Source: DAIOFH01 sp036745875
GTDB taxonomy: Bacteria > Planctomycetota > SZUA-567
Direction: 5' to 3'
DNA length: 10,749 bases
Assembly: GCA_036745875.1 (NCBI GenBank)
Contig: DAIOFH010000132.1
Span: forward strand, 1-10,749
In this document: positions 1 through 6,748 of the stretch, one piece after another
Layout: each line of letters starts with the position of its first letter
How positions within the stretch are numbered: position 1 is the first letter of the stretch
The notes under the pieces: model-generated
Told to the model about the DNA's origin: nothing
The model's input: the letters and a program-made list of their open reading frames with translations, nothing else
Databases searched by the model: none
Made by a program: the position numbers and the translations under genes

Positions 1-1824
1 TTAAGGAGAGAGAAACATCATCCCTTGGGCAAATGCCATCTGGAAGGAAGGTTTGGTCGAAAGTTCGATATAACAAACACGATCCGCCAATTGCTCCGCT
101 ACCTCCCGGTCACGCCGGGACAGTAAACACAATCTCGCACCGGCAAGGGATGAATTTCCGACTGCATGGATTTTTTCGCCGGCGACCCCGGCGGGAATCA
201 GTCCGGTTCCCGTCGCGGAGGCAGGGTCGAGATAGCTGCCAAAGCCGCCCGCCAGAACAACACTGTCAAGTTCGTGAGCCTCCACCCCCGCCCCGGCCAG
301 AAGCAAAGCGGCCCCAGCCGCCATCGCGCCCTTCGCCAACTGGAATTCCCGCACATCCTGCTGGGTCAGCGCCACCCCTTCCGTGTTGGCGGTACCGGGC
401 CGTGCAAGCCAAAAGGCGGTATCGCCATTTTCACCGTCGCGGAATACCCGGGCCAGCAGGTCCACAGGAATTTCAGGATGTGCAGCCAGGACATCCTCGC
501 GACTCGGCATCCTGCCGCCGTCGTCGATAATTCCCTCCAGCAACAGCAAGCTGACAGCCGACAACAAGCCGGTCCCGCAGATCCCGCGCGGATCCTCACC
601 GTCGATCACCGAAAGTTGCAGCCTCCCATTTTCGTCGACTCCCACTCCGGCTATCGCACCGGGCGAAGCCCGCATGCCCTGCCGTATCCTCGCGCCCTCG
701 AAAGCCGGCCCGGCGGCAGCGGCGGCGGCGGAAACGGCCCCATTCGATACCAGGACCATTTCGCCGTTGGTGCCGACATCCATGAAGAGGATGTGCCCGG
801 GCTGTTCGCAGATGGAATGGGCCAACAGGCCGGCGACGATATCCCCCCCGACATAGGCCGAGATGTTGGGAAGGATATACCAAAGGGACGATTGTTCATT
901 GCCCGGATGTTTTGTCATGACATACTTGCCACGCCTGAAAACAGGAACAAACGGGCTGGTCGTCAATCCTTGGCAGGGCAATCCCAGCAGAAGATGGTTC
1001 ATCACCGGATTACCGGCGATGGCGGTAAAGACCGGCAAAGCGGAAACACCCGCCTCGGCGAGCGCGGCAGCGGCAAGGGAATGTATGGCGTCGGCGGCCA
1101 GCGACTGCATTTCACCAGCCTTTTCAGGACTGCCCGCGGCATATTCGGCGCGGCTGATCACATCGTCCCCGTGCCTGGCCTGGGGATTTGCGGTTGAAAC
1201 GACAGACAGCGTCTTTCCGTTCGCCATGTCGCAGAGGACGGCGGCCAGCGTCGTCGTCCCCAAATCGACTGCCAAACCGAGAAGCGGGACTTCGGCCGTC
1301 TTCGACTTTTCCAGGCGGATCAACCGCGAATCCAGGCCAATCGCCCTGCAGTCATGGGTTGCGGGGATTCCAGCCAATAAGTCGAGCGGGATGGTGACGC
1401 CTGTTTTTCCTCCGTCCTGTAATGCCGCGAAAATGCCCGATTCCGCATCTTTGGCGGCTTTGAAATCAAGAGTTTGTGCCCATAGGCCGGATTCGCCGTC
1501 AGGTTCCTTGCCATGGAAATCCGTGAGGATTATTTCCTGCCCGGAGGAGTTGTCAGGGTCGGCGACCACAAGATCGCCGTGTATTTCCACTATGCATGAT
1601 GCGCGCCAACCCTGCTCCAGCAGTCCGGAAGAAAGGCACAAACGCTGCCTGCCGTCCGCAGGGACAGCGCCATCGATGATCCTGACCCGGCACTTGCCGC
1701 ACATGCCCTTGCCTCCGCAGGAAGCGGGAATGGAAAACCCCGCCTGCCGCACGGCGGAGAGCAGGTTTGTACCGTCAGCAATGGCAATTGATTTTTTTGA
1801 AGGGAAAAAAGAAAGGGTGGCCAT
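1..1824 (-). CDS. RACo-like corrinoid protein reactivating ATPase (2Fe-2S ferredoxin + ASKHA/DUF4445)
   Basis: A 607-residue protein, complete: its TAA stop occupies the first three bases of the window. Residues about 1-85 form a plant-type 2Fe-2S ferredoxin domain with the pattern C36-x5-C42-x2-C45-x31-C77, plus an extra C63. From about residue 180 follows an actin-like ATPase fold with DLGTTT (187-192), DVGTNGE (349-355), an ICGTG segment and a C-terminal AGGFGS adenosine motif. This domain order is that of RACo, the reductive activator of corrinoid proteins, which uses ATP to return inactive Co(II) corrinoid to Co(I) for methyl transfer; it is a cytoplasmic enzyme. Length fits the family. 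The ATG start lies 6 nt after the stop of the upstream 69-residue gene and has no clear Shine-Dalgarno sequence, suggesting translational coupling. No corrinoid protein or methyltransferase is in the window, so the partner is unknown; downstream genes lie beyond the edge. Family assignment is firm, the substrate inferred. Confidence 0.9.
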   Translation of the reverse strand: MATLSFFPSKKSIAIADGTNLLSAVRQAGFSIPASCGGKGMCGKCRVRIIDGAVPADGRQRLCLSSGLLEQGWRASCIVEIHGDLVVADPDNSSGQEIILTDFHGKEPDGESGLWAQTLDFKAAKDAESGIFAALQDGGKTGVTIPLDLLAGIPATHDCRAIGLDSRLIRLEKSKTAEVPLLGLAVDLGTTTLAAVLCDMANGKTLSVVSTANPQARHGDDVISRAEYAAGSPEKAGEMQSLAADAIHSLAAAALAEAGVSALPVFTAIAGNPVMNHLLLGLPCQGLTTSPFVPVFRRGKYVMTKHPGNEQSSLWYILPNISAYVGGDIVAGLLAHSICEQPGHILFMDVGTNGEMVLVSNGAVSAAAAAAGPAFEGARIRQGMRASPGAIAGVGVDENGRLQLSVIDGEDPRGICGTGLLSAVSLLLLEGIIDDGGRMPSREDVLAAHPEIPVDLLARVFRDGENGDTAFWLARPGTANTEGVALTQQDVREFQLAKGAMAAGAALLLAGAGVEAHELDSVVLAGGFGSYLDPASATGTGLIPAGVAGEKIHAVGNSSLAGARLCLLSRRDREVAEQLADRVCYIELSTKPSFQMAFAQGMMFLSP

Positions 1825-1830
1825 GGCGTA

Positions 1831-2040
1831 TTAGCCGACCACAATGCTGTAAAGGACAAACAGGCCGAGACCGACCAGAAGACCGATGATGAAAACGCCC
1901 ACCCCCTGCACGGCAAGGCGCGACAGGGAGACGTCAAGACGCCAGCGTCTGCCGCCGGGCTTGGCTTGCCGTTTCTGGATGTTTTTTATTTGCTTAAGCG
2001 CCGCCTGCATTTCCAATCGGCGCCGTGCATCGTCGGCCAT
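1831..2040 (-). CDS. Small single-pass membrane protein, unknown function
   Basis: A 69-residue protein of no family I recognise. Residues about 1-38 are charged and rich in Arg, Lys and Gln (likely helical, cytoplasmic). Residues about 44-67 are one hydrophobic helix, VGVFIIGLLVGLGLFVLYSI, close to the C-terminus, so it looks tail-anchored with the basic part inside. A GGAG motif stands about 7 nt upstream of the ATG (reverse complement of 2047-2050), which supports real translation. It is first in an apparent two-gene operon with the RACo-like ATPase, 6 nt apart. It could be an anchor or partner for that enzyme, or an unrelated small membrane protein; the sequence does not decide. Confidence 0.6.
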   Translation of the reverse strand: MADDARRRLEMQAALKQIKNIQKRQAKPGGRRWRLDVSLSRLAVQGVGVFIIGLLVGLGLFVLYSIVVG

Positions 2041-2150
2041 TCTTGGCTCCGGCGGTCAAAAGGCGTAAACACATATCCAACTTCCCAACAATCATATGGT
2101 TTACCTATATACAGCGCAATGGTATTTTACCCCCGCAAACCCCCGTTACC

Positions 2151-2234
2151 GTCATTCCGGCGAAGTAAACCAATGCTACATCATCAACAGGAGGTTGAGC
2201 CGGAATTCCGCAGTATCGACATGGATTGCCGGAT
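2151..2234. repeat. REP-like palindromic repeat, probably a dispersed intergenic element
   Basis: The region begins GTCATTCCGGCGAA. ATTCCGGC (2154-2161) is matched by its reverse complement GCCGGAAT (2199-2206), which lies within a 10-bp palindrome CGGAATTCCG (2201-2210). A third, related arm GCCGGAT is at 2228-2234, in ATGGATTGCCGGATAAAC. Such GTCATTCCGGCGAA / GCCGGAAT / GGATTGCCGGAT wording is typical of dispersed intergenic repeats in many bacterial genomes, where the two arms usually sit close together. Here 37 nt separate the first two arms, so this copy may carry an insertion or be degenerate. Multiplicity in the host genome cannot be seen from one window. Confidence 0.45.
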
Positions 2235-2302
2235 AAACCTGTTCTTGAATTTTAATGCGTCTCCCCTGCCGCGGACAAATGGGGGTACATAAAATACTGG
2301 CG

Positions 2303-2330
2303 TTTTCAGTCGGATACCGTATGCTATAAC
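2303..2330 (+). promoter_or_regulatory. Candidate sigma70-type hisS promoter
   Basis: TATAAC (2325-2330) is a 5/6 match to the -10 consensus and is preceded by TGC, an extended -10. A weak -35, TTTTCA (2303-2308), lies 16 bp upstream. Transcription from here would give a hisS leader of about 160 nt that includes the hairpin at 2373-2428. A second extended -10-like TGG-TATAAG (2466-2474) lies much nearer the start but has no -35 at a usual distance and would leave a leader of only about 15-20 nt. Confidence 0.4.
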
Positions 2331-2372
2331 GGTTCGCTTTTTATTCATCGCCTGCCCAACGGCATGGCTATG

Positions 2373-2428
2373 CTGAGGCGCGCAGAGAATTCGGTTTTTC
2401 AATCTCATAACCTCTGTGCGCGCATCAG
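2373..2428 (+). promoter_or_regulatory. Strong imperfect hairpin in the hisS leader
   Basis: CTGA (2373-2376) pairs with TCAG (2425-2428), GCGCGC (2378-2383) with GCGCGC (2418-2423), and AGAG (2384-2387) with CTCT (2412-2415). That is 14 base pairs with one G-A mismatch (2377/2424), a two-base bulge (GT, 2416-2417) and a 24-nt loop. No T-run follows on either strand, so it is not a standard intrinsic terminator. It ends 68 nt before the hisS ATG. It may be a cis-acting RNA element or a DNA-level inverted repeat; the role is inferred from position only. Confidence 0.5.
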
Positions 2429-2496
2429 GCTTGGGATTGACGTTTCCCGAAAACTAAAACGGCTCTGGTATAAGTATATGCAGGAGAAGAAACAAA

Positions 2497-3774
2497 ATGG
2501 CAAAACAGCGTTTTCGCGCCATTGAAGGCACACGCGATTATTTCGACAAGGACGGCAACCGTTTCGACAAGACCGTCACCTTCGCGTCGGAGCATTTTGT
2601 CAAATACGGCTACAGCCGCATCAGGACCCCCATTTTCGAGACGACCGACCTTTTCGCCCGCTCCATCGGCGCGGCCACGGACATTGTCGAAAAGGAGATG
2701 TACACCTTCAAGCCCGGTTCCGATACAATCACCCTCCGCCCCGAAGGCACGGCAGGCATTGTCAGAAGCTACCTCCAGCACAACCTGGACAAACAAGGCG
2801 GCTTGGTGAAGTTCTGGTACGAAGGTGCGATGTTCCGGCGCGAACGGCCGCAAAAAGGCCGCCAGCGCCAGTTCCACCAGGTGGGCGCGGAAGCCATCGG
2901 CTCCGCCGACCCGCTTCTCGACGCCGAAGTCGTCGTCATGGGCCTGGAGTACTACAAATATCTCGGCCTGAACCAGGTGCAGCTCAGGCTCAATTCCATC
3001 GGCTGCCAAAAGCCGGAATGCCGCCCGCTGTTCCGCCAGCTCCTCCGCGATGCCATCAGGCCGAACCTGGACAAATACTGCAAAAGCTGCCAGGCGCGCT
3101 TTGACCGCAATGTCCTCAGGATCATCGACTGCAAAAGCCCGCACTGCCGGGAGTTGTCGAAAAACCTGCCGAAAAGCTACGAAAACCTCTGTCCCGAGTG
3201 CGCCGACCACTTCGAGAAAACCCGCGAGGCCCTCGAAGCCCTCGGCGGCGCTTACGAACTCGACCACACGCTGGTGCGCGGCCTTGATTATTACACCAAG
3301 ACGGTCTTCGAATATACCCACGGCGCTCTGGGCGCGCAAAGCGCCATCGGCGGCGGCGGCCGTTACGACGGGCTGGTGGAGGAACTCGGCGGCCCCTCGA
3401 TCCCCGGAATTGGTTTTGCCCTCGGCATTGAGCGCATCCTCATAGCCATGGAAGCGGAGGATGCCTGCGCCTGCGGCTACCCGCTCCAAGTTTACGGCGT
3501 CACCCAAGGGGAATCCGCTCACCGCGCAATGTCCGGGATGATCGCCAGGCTCCGTGCCGCGGGGCTTGCCGCCGACATGGATTACGAAGGCCGTTCCATG
3601 AAGGCCCAGATGCGCACCGCCAACCGCCGCCAGGCCATGTGTTGCCTCATCCTCGGCGATGAAGAGCTTTCGAACGGCGTCATCACCATCAAGAACATGA
3701 TGGATGACGCGGGCGGCCAGGAAACGGTCAGCATCTTCGATTGCCTGGAAAGGGTTCGGGCCACACTGCCATGA
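2497..3774 (+). CDS. hisS: Histidine--tRNA ligase (HisRS)
   Basis: A 425-residue class II aminoacyl-tRNA synthetase of normal length that charges tRNA-His with histidine using ATP in the cytoplasm. Class II motif 2 runs from FWYEGAMFRRERP (107-118) to FHQVGAEAIG (126-135). The HisA signature LVRGLDYYTKTVFEY is at 259-273, the second histidine motif IGGGGRYDGL at 284-293, and motif 3 GIGFALGIERI at 304-314. The C-terminal anticodon-binding domain (about 327-425) contains GRSMKAQMRTANRRQA. The insertion domain carries Cys pairs C195/C198 and C232/C235 plus C212 and C217, a spacing that could bind zinc. AGGAGA (2482-2487), 9 nt before the ATG, fixes the start. The next gene overlaps the stop by ATGA, so the two are co-transcribed and probably translationally coupled. 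Confidence 0.98.
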   Translation: MAKQRFRAIEGTRDYFDKDGNRFDKTVTFASEHFVKYGYSRIRTPIFETTDLFARSIGAATDIVEKEMYTFKPGSDTITLRPEGTAGIVRSYLQHNLDKQGGLVKFWYEGAMFRRERPQKGRQRQFHQVGAEAIGSADPLLDAEVVVMGLEYYKYLGLNQVQLRLNSIGCQKPECRPLFRQLLRDAIRPNLDKYCKSCQARFDRNVLRIIDCKSPHCRELSKNLPKSYENLCPECADHFEKTREALEALGGAYELDHTLVRGLDYYTKTVFEYTHGALGAQSAIGGGGRYDGLVEELGGPSIPGIGFALGIERILIAMEAEDACACGYPLQVYGVTQGESAHRAMSGMIARLRAAGLAADMDYEGRSMKAQMRTANRRQAMCCLILGDEELSNGVITIKNMMDDAGGQETVSIFDCLERVRATLP

Positions 3775-5819
3775 AGCGCCGATTCCTTTTCGGTATCCTC
3801 TGCCTGTGCCTCCTGGCCCTGATCGCGCCGGGAGCCGGAGTCGTTTCGGCGGGCGAATACCTCGCCTCGCCCCGGCTTGTCGCCGACCCGGCGCGGCCGG
3901 GCGAAGTCTGGGCCGCATTCCAATCGACGCAGCCGCAGGAGGGAACCCAGCAATACGAACTGCGCCGCTTCGACCAACGCGAAGAAGTCTGGTATGATTT
4001 GGGCCGGTATAACGGCACTATCGGAGGCATGACGGCCAGGAACGGCGAACTGTGGGTCGCCACCAGGGACGGCGCGCTTGTCCGCCCCGACGACGACTCC
4101 CCCCTCGCCCTGCCGGAAAACGACATCAACATCAAGGCCATAACCTGGTACGAAGGATCGGTCATCGCCGTGAACTACCTTGACGGCGCTATCGAGCTGA
4201 TCCGTCCGGGAGAGGACCAGAGCTGGCGGCGCACCGACCATCCCTCCGCGCGGATCGAAACGCCGACAAGGGCGTTTCTCCTTGTCTACCGTAACGAACT
4301 GCATCTCATCTGGACGAAAAGCAACCGCGACCTCTCCGGCGGCGCAGTCCGTCACATGGCGCTCCGGGACAACAAGTGGCGCGACATCGCCACCCTGCCG
4401 CTGGGGGAAATCCAGTCGCTCTCCGCATTCATGGACCAGGGAAAGCCGCGCTTCATCGCGCGGGCGACCGATCCCGTCGGCAATAACCCGCACCACAGCC
4501 TCGTCAGCATGACCTACCTGGACGACGGCTGGAAGTCCGCGTCCTTCCCCACCCGCGACCTCAGGGACAGCCTGCGGGATTCCTATGATTTCGCCGCCGT
4601 CCGCACCGGCAGGGACATGATCTGGCTGCTGATCGACCCGGCGGGAGCGAAAGCATATTGCGAAAATCCCCAGGGAAGGCTTTCGGAATCCCGGCTTGCC
4701 GAATTGACCGCCGGCGAATCGACCTGGTCCGAATTGTTTTCCTTCGCCCTGATCGCCCTTATGGTTGTCCTCCTGGCGAGGTCGTGCCGCAGGTCGCGGA
4801 TGCTGTCCCTCGCCAACCCCGGCCGCCCGGCCGACATCATGTCCCGGGCGATCGCCATTTTCATCGACAGCATGATAGTCTCCATCGGCGTCGGCGCATA
4901 CCATATCGCCGCCGGCGACATCAACATCTACGAAGAGATGTTCACGGTCAGCATGATGAACGAAATCTTCTGGATCAACCTCGCCGCCCTCGGCCTTTTC
5001 GCCGCGGTGCTGGAAGCGATGTCCGGGCGCACGCCGGGGAAATGGCTTATGGGCATACGGGTGCGAAGCGTATCGGGAGGCCCGCCCAGCATAACCCAAT
5101 GTCTGATCAGAAACCTCCTCCGGGGCATAGACATGTTCCCCGTGTTGTTCCCCGGCGCCATCGGGGCAATCGCCAGCATGTTCAACCAAAGGAAACAGCG
5201 CGTCGGCGATTTTCTCGCGGGTACGGTCGTCAGGCGCCACGCCCCCCTCTCCGCCCGCCCCATGATCCTCGCCAGCGCCAGCCCGCGCCGCAAGGAACTT
5301 CTGGAAGCGGCGGGCATGAATTTCCGCTGCCAGCCTGCCTATATTGACGAAACGGCGATTCAGGGCCGGACGCCGGCGGAAACGGCGCGTCTGTTGGCCG
5401 AGGCCAAGGCCAAAGCGGCGTTCCACATGAACCCGAACGTCGGCGCGGTGATAATCGCCGCCGACACCATGGTCGTATTGGACAATCAGGTGCTGGGAAA
5501 ACCCATCGACGAAGAGGACGCCAGGCGCATGCTGCAGATGCTGTCCGGGCGCTCGCACCGCGTCCTCACCGGCCTGGCCGTCTTCGACGGCGCGACCAGG
5601 CAGATGATCGCCAACGTCGAAACGACCGAAGTCGAATTCCGCGACTTGTCCGAAGCCGAGATCGACAGGTACGTAGCCTCCGGCGACCCGATGGACAAGG
5701 CCGGCGCATACGGCATACAAACCGCCTATCTGGTCAAGCAAATGCGCGGCAGCATGTCGAACGTCGCGGGCCTGCCGATGGAAATGCTCTACAACCTGCT
5801 GAAACTTCTCGATTCCTGA
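3771..5819 (+). CDS. Signal peptide-periplasmic domain-RDD membrane domain-Maf pyrophosphatase fusion
   Basis: A 682-residue protein in one uninterrupted frame. The ATG at 3771 overlaps the hisS stop (ATGA) and begins a signal peptide (MKRRF, hydrophobic core, cleavage likely after VSA at residue 27). Residues 28-320 look like a periplasmic beta-rich, propeller-like domain with repeated Trp/Tyr-containing blades. A membrane helix at 322-336 is followed by a basic RSCRRSR stretch (inside). The RDD domain (about 350-490) has the name-giving R359, D366 and D480, with hydrophobic stretches at 361-380, 400-417 and 452-470. After a linker of about ten residues, a full Maf domain (498-682) shows SASPRR (502-507), AADTMVV (563-569), GKPIDEEDA (576-584), DKAGAYGIQ (642-650) and NVAGLP (664-669). 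Maf proteins hydrolyse noncanonical or canonical nucleoside triphosphates and are linked to septum arrest. No Shine-Dalgarno precedes the internal ATG at 5262, so one polypeptide is favoured. Basic residues on both sides of 452-470 suggest a re-entrant segment that keeps Maf cytoplasmic (inference). Confidence 0.87.
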   Translation: MKRRFLFGILCLCLLALIAPGAGVVSAGEYLASPRLVADPARPGEVWAAFQSTQPQEGTQQYELRRFDQREEVWYDLGRYNGTIGGMTARNGELWVATRDGALVRPDDDSPLALPENDINIKAITWYEGSVIAVNYLDGAIELIRPGEDQSWRRTDHPSARIETPTRAFLLVYRNELHLIWTKSNRDLSGGAVRHMALRDNKWRDIATLPLGEIQSLSAFMDQGKPRFIARATDPVGNNPHHSLVSMTYLDDGWKSASFPTRDLRDSLRDSYDFAAVRTGRDMIWLLIDPAGAKAYCENPQGRLSESRLAELTAGESTWSELFSFALIALMVVLLARSCRRSRMLSLANPGRPADIMSRAIAIFIDSMIVSIGVGAYHIAAGDINIYEEMFTVSMMNEIFWINLAALGLFAAVLEAMSGRTPGKWLMGIRVRSVSGGPPSITQCLIRNLLRGIDMFPVLFPGAIGAIASMFNQRKQRVGDFLAGTVVRRHAPLSARPMILASASPRRKELLEAAGMNFRCQPAYIDETAIQGRTPAETARLLAEAKAKAAFHMNPNVGAVIIAADTMVVLDNQVLGKPIDEEDARRMLQMLSGRSHRVLTGLAVFDGATRQMIANVETTEVEFRDLSEAEIDRYVASGDPMDKAGAYGIQTAYLVKQMRGSMSNVAGLPMEMLYNLLKLLDS

Positions 5820-5829
5820 AATTCCACCC

Positions 5830-6300
5830 CTACTCAGGCGGCAAAAGCCGCACCGGAAGCCCGTTTTTCTGAATGGATATGATGAACTGTTCAAAAAGTT
5901 CGACCATGCGGCAGTCGTATTGGATCGGATTCGGCGTGAATGGCTGGCCAGGCTGGGACAGCCCGCAGCGGGGACAACAGGAGACCCTCTCGCCCGTTGA
6001 GCAACGCGACCGGCGATGGCGTAGGACAAAATCGTCCGACATCTCGTCATCGTCGGACGCCGTCTCCGGATGGGCCAAGTAAAGATAATCGACAGTTACC
6101 CCGAAAAAACTGGCAATCTGCTGCATGCGGCTTTTATCAGGCGTGCGCCTCCCCTTTTCCCACGGCGACCACTGTTGCGGCATTACGCCGAAGGCTTCGG
6201 CGCATTTTTTGACGCCGCCGCGTCCGGAAAAACGTTGCAAGCGGCAATGTTTGATGTTCCGGGCAATCACTTGCCGGAGTTCATCAGGTATCCGGGCCAT
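5830..6300 (-). CDS. XRE-family HTH regulator with C-terminal cysteines
   Basis: A 156-residue protein. Residues about 12-76 form a lambda-repressor-like HTH: KKCAEAFGVMPQQWSPWEKG holds the helix-turn-helix, and GVTVDYLYLAHPE is the usual closing helix of the XRE class. Residues 80-100 are acidic then basic, and the C-terminal part (100-156) carries C100, C108, C109, C112 and C130. CPRC (109-112) could bind a metal, but no full zinc-finger pattern is visible. I chose the ATG at 6300 over one at 6414 because a GGGAG lies 11 nt upstream and a good -10 lies at 6341-6346, inside the longer version. The gene converges on the RDD-Maf gene with only 10 bp between stops and no terminator, and diverges from the tandem-HTH gene. 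Target genes are unknown; autoregulation is likely by analogy. Confidence 0.75.
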   Translation of the reverse strand: MARIPDELRQVIARNIKHCRLQRFSGRGGVKKCAEAFGVMPQQWSPWEKGRRTPDKSRMQQIASFFGVTVDYLYLAHPETASDDDEMSDDFVLRHRRSRCSTGERVSCCPRCGLSQPGQPFTPNPIQYDCRMVELFEQFIISIQKNGLPVRLLPPE

Positions 6301-6340
6301 AATTACGACAACTCCCGCCTCGTCATAGTGACCTGAGCAA

Positions 6341-6367
6341 ATTATACCGGCGCTTATTTTCTGTAAA
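6341..6367 (-). promoter_or_regulatory. Candidate promoter of the XRE regulator gene, with overlapping palindrome
   Basis: On the minus strand a perfect TATAAT (reverse complement of 6341-6346) follows TTTACA (reverse complement of 6362-6367, 5/6 to the -35 consensus) with a short 15-bp spacer. The palindrome AAACGTTT (6366-6373), in the larger GTA-x9-TAC context at 6363-6377, overlaps the -35 and is a plausible repressor site. Confidence 0.45.
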
Positions 6368-6516
6368 ACGTTTGTACCTATGTTTTGTTGATGCACTGAC
6401 TCCATTAATGACAAAGGTCAGAATTACCCAATTTGATCCAGGACAAAACACTGACGCGTTGTAAAATTAGAAATGAGTCTGGTTTGAATACTTCAGCCCA
6501 GGTAAAATCATTGCGC

Positions 6517-6528
6517 ACCGGTACCGGT
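6517..6528. repeat. 12-bp perfect palindrome ACCGGTACCGGT
   Basis: A GC-rich perfect palindrome, also a tandem ACCGGT pair, in the middle of the AT-rich region between two divergent HTH genes. Its symmetry suits a dimeric regulator. Assignment as an operator is inference only. Confidence 0.35.
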
Positions 6529-6530
6529 TT

Positions 6531-6550
6531 ATGAAAATGAAAATGAAAAT
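6531..6550. repeat. Short tandem repeat (ATGAAA)x3
   Basis: Three copies of the hexamer ATGAAA plus AT, directly after the 12-bp palindrome. It may be a length-variable spacer or a chance simple repeat; there is no coding frame to make it a phase-variable gene. Confidence 0.6.
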
Positions 6551-6748
6551 CACGCTATCACGAAAACAATTCCAAAATAAACTCATCGGCGAAACCGTGT
6601 AACGATCTTGCCGATAAAGCAATGGTAAATCACAAAAAATATGTCGCAGAATCATATATTGACTTCAAGTTTATACGATTCACGACGATATTCATTATAA
6701 CTAAACGCCAACATTTGTCAATGCTTGTTCGCCGACGAAAGAAGTTTT

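Larger units (their letters stand above)
2041..2496. other. Divergent intergenic region between the RACo operon and hisS
   Basis: 456 bases without a convincing gene. It contains a REP-like inverted repeat cluster (2151-2234), a candidate hisS promoter (2303-2330) and a strong imperfect hairpin (2373-2428), described separately. I see no clear promoter for the minus-strand RACo operon, although it must start here or be read from an unseen site. No T-box consensus is visible upstream of hisS. Confidence 0.6.
6301..6748. other. AT-rich divergent control region between two HTH genes
   Basis: A stretch of 448 bases, clearly more AT-rich than the flanking genes, with no supportable gene. It holds the promoter of the XRE gene (6341-6367), a 12-bp palindrome (6517-6528), a hexamer repeat (6531-6550) and an inverted repeat ATCGGC (6585-6590) / GCCGAT (6610-6615). 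GTAAAA occurs in the same orientation at 6363, 6461 and 6502, with a variant GTAAAT at 6625. For the rightward gene a TATAAC-like -10 lies at 6696-6701, but I see no good -35 for it. Confidence 0.55.

Noticed and set aside
863..1834. A 323-codon open frame on the plus strand
   Set aside because: Antisense to the RACo-like gene; Ser/Pro/Arg-rich without any domain.
2331..2496. A T-box riboswitch in front of hisS
   Set aside because: No T-box consensus, specifier-loop layout or terminator/antiterminator pair is visible; the hairpin there lacks a T-run.
3741..3770. An upstream in-frame start for the RDD-Maf gene
   Set aside because: It would put ten polar residues before an otherwise standard signal peptide and overlap hisS by 34 nt; the ATGA overlap start at 3771 is much more natural.
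2425..3918. A 497-codon open frame on the minus strand
   Set aside because: It is antisense to hisS, whose motifs are unambiguous; no domain or ribosome binding site supports the reverse frame.
3582..6050. An 822-codon open frame on the minus strand
   Set aside because: It lies antisense to the RDD-Maf gene and hisS end, has low-complexity Arg/Gly/Asp/Ala-rich content and no recognisable domain; it is a shadow of GC-rich coding sequence.
6467..6655. A 62-codon minus-strand frame in the AT-rich region, with an IFIFIFI stretch
   Set aside because: The hydrophobic stretch comes from the ATGAAA repeat, there is no ribosome binding site and no recognisable domain.
6409..6720. TGACAAA (6409-6415) and TTTGTCA (6714-6720) as a shared operator near both HTH genes
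   Set aside because: A 7-bp inverted match over more than 300 bp of AT-rich DNA is expected by chance several times.
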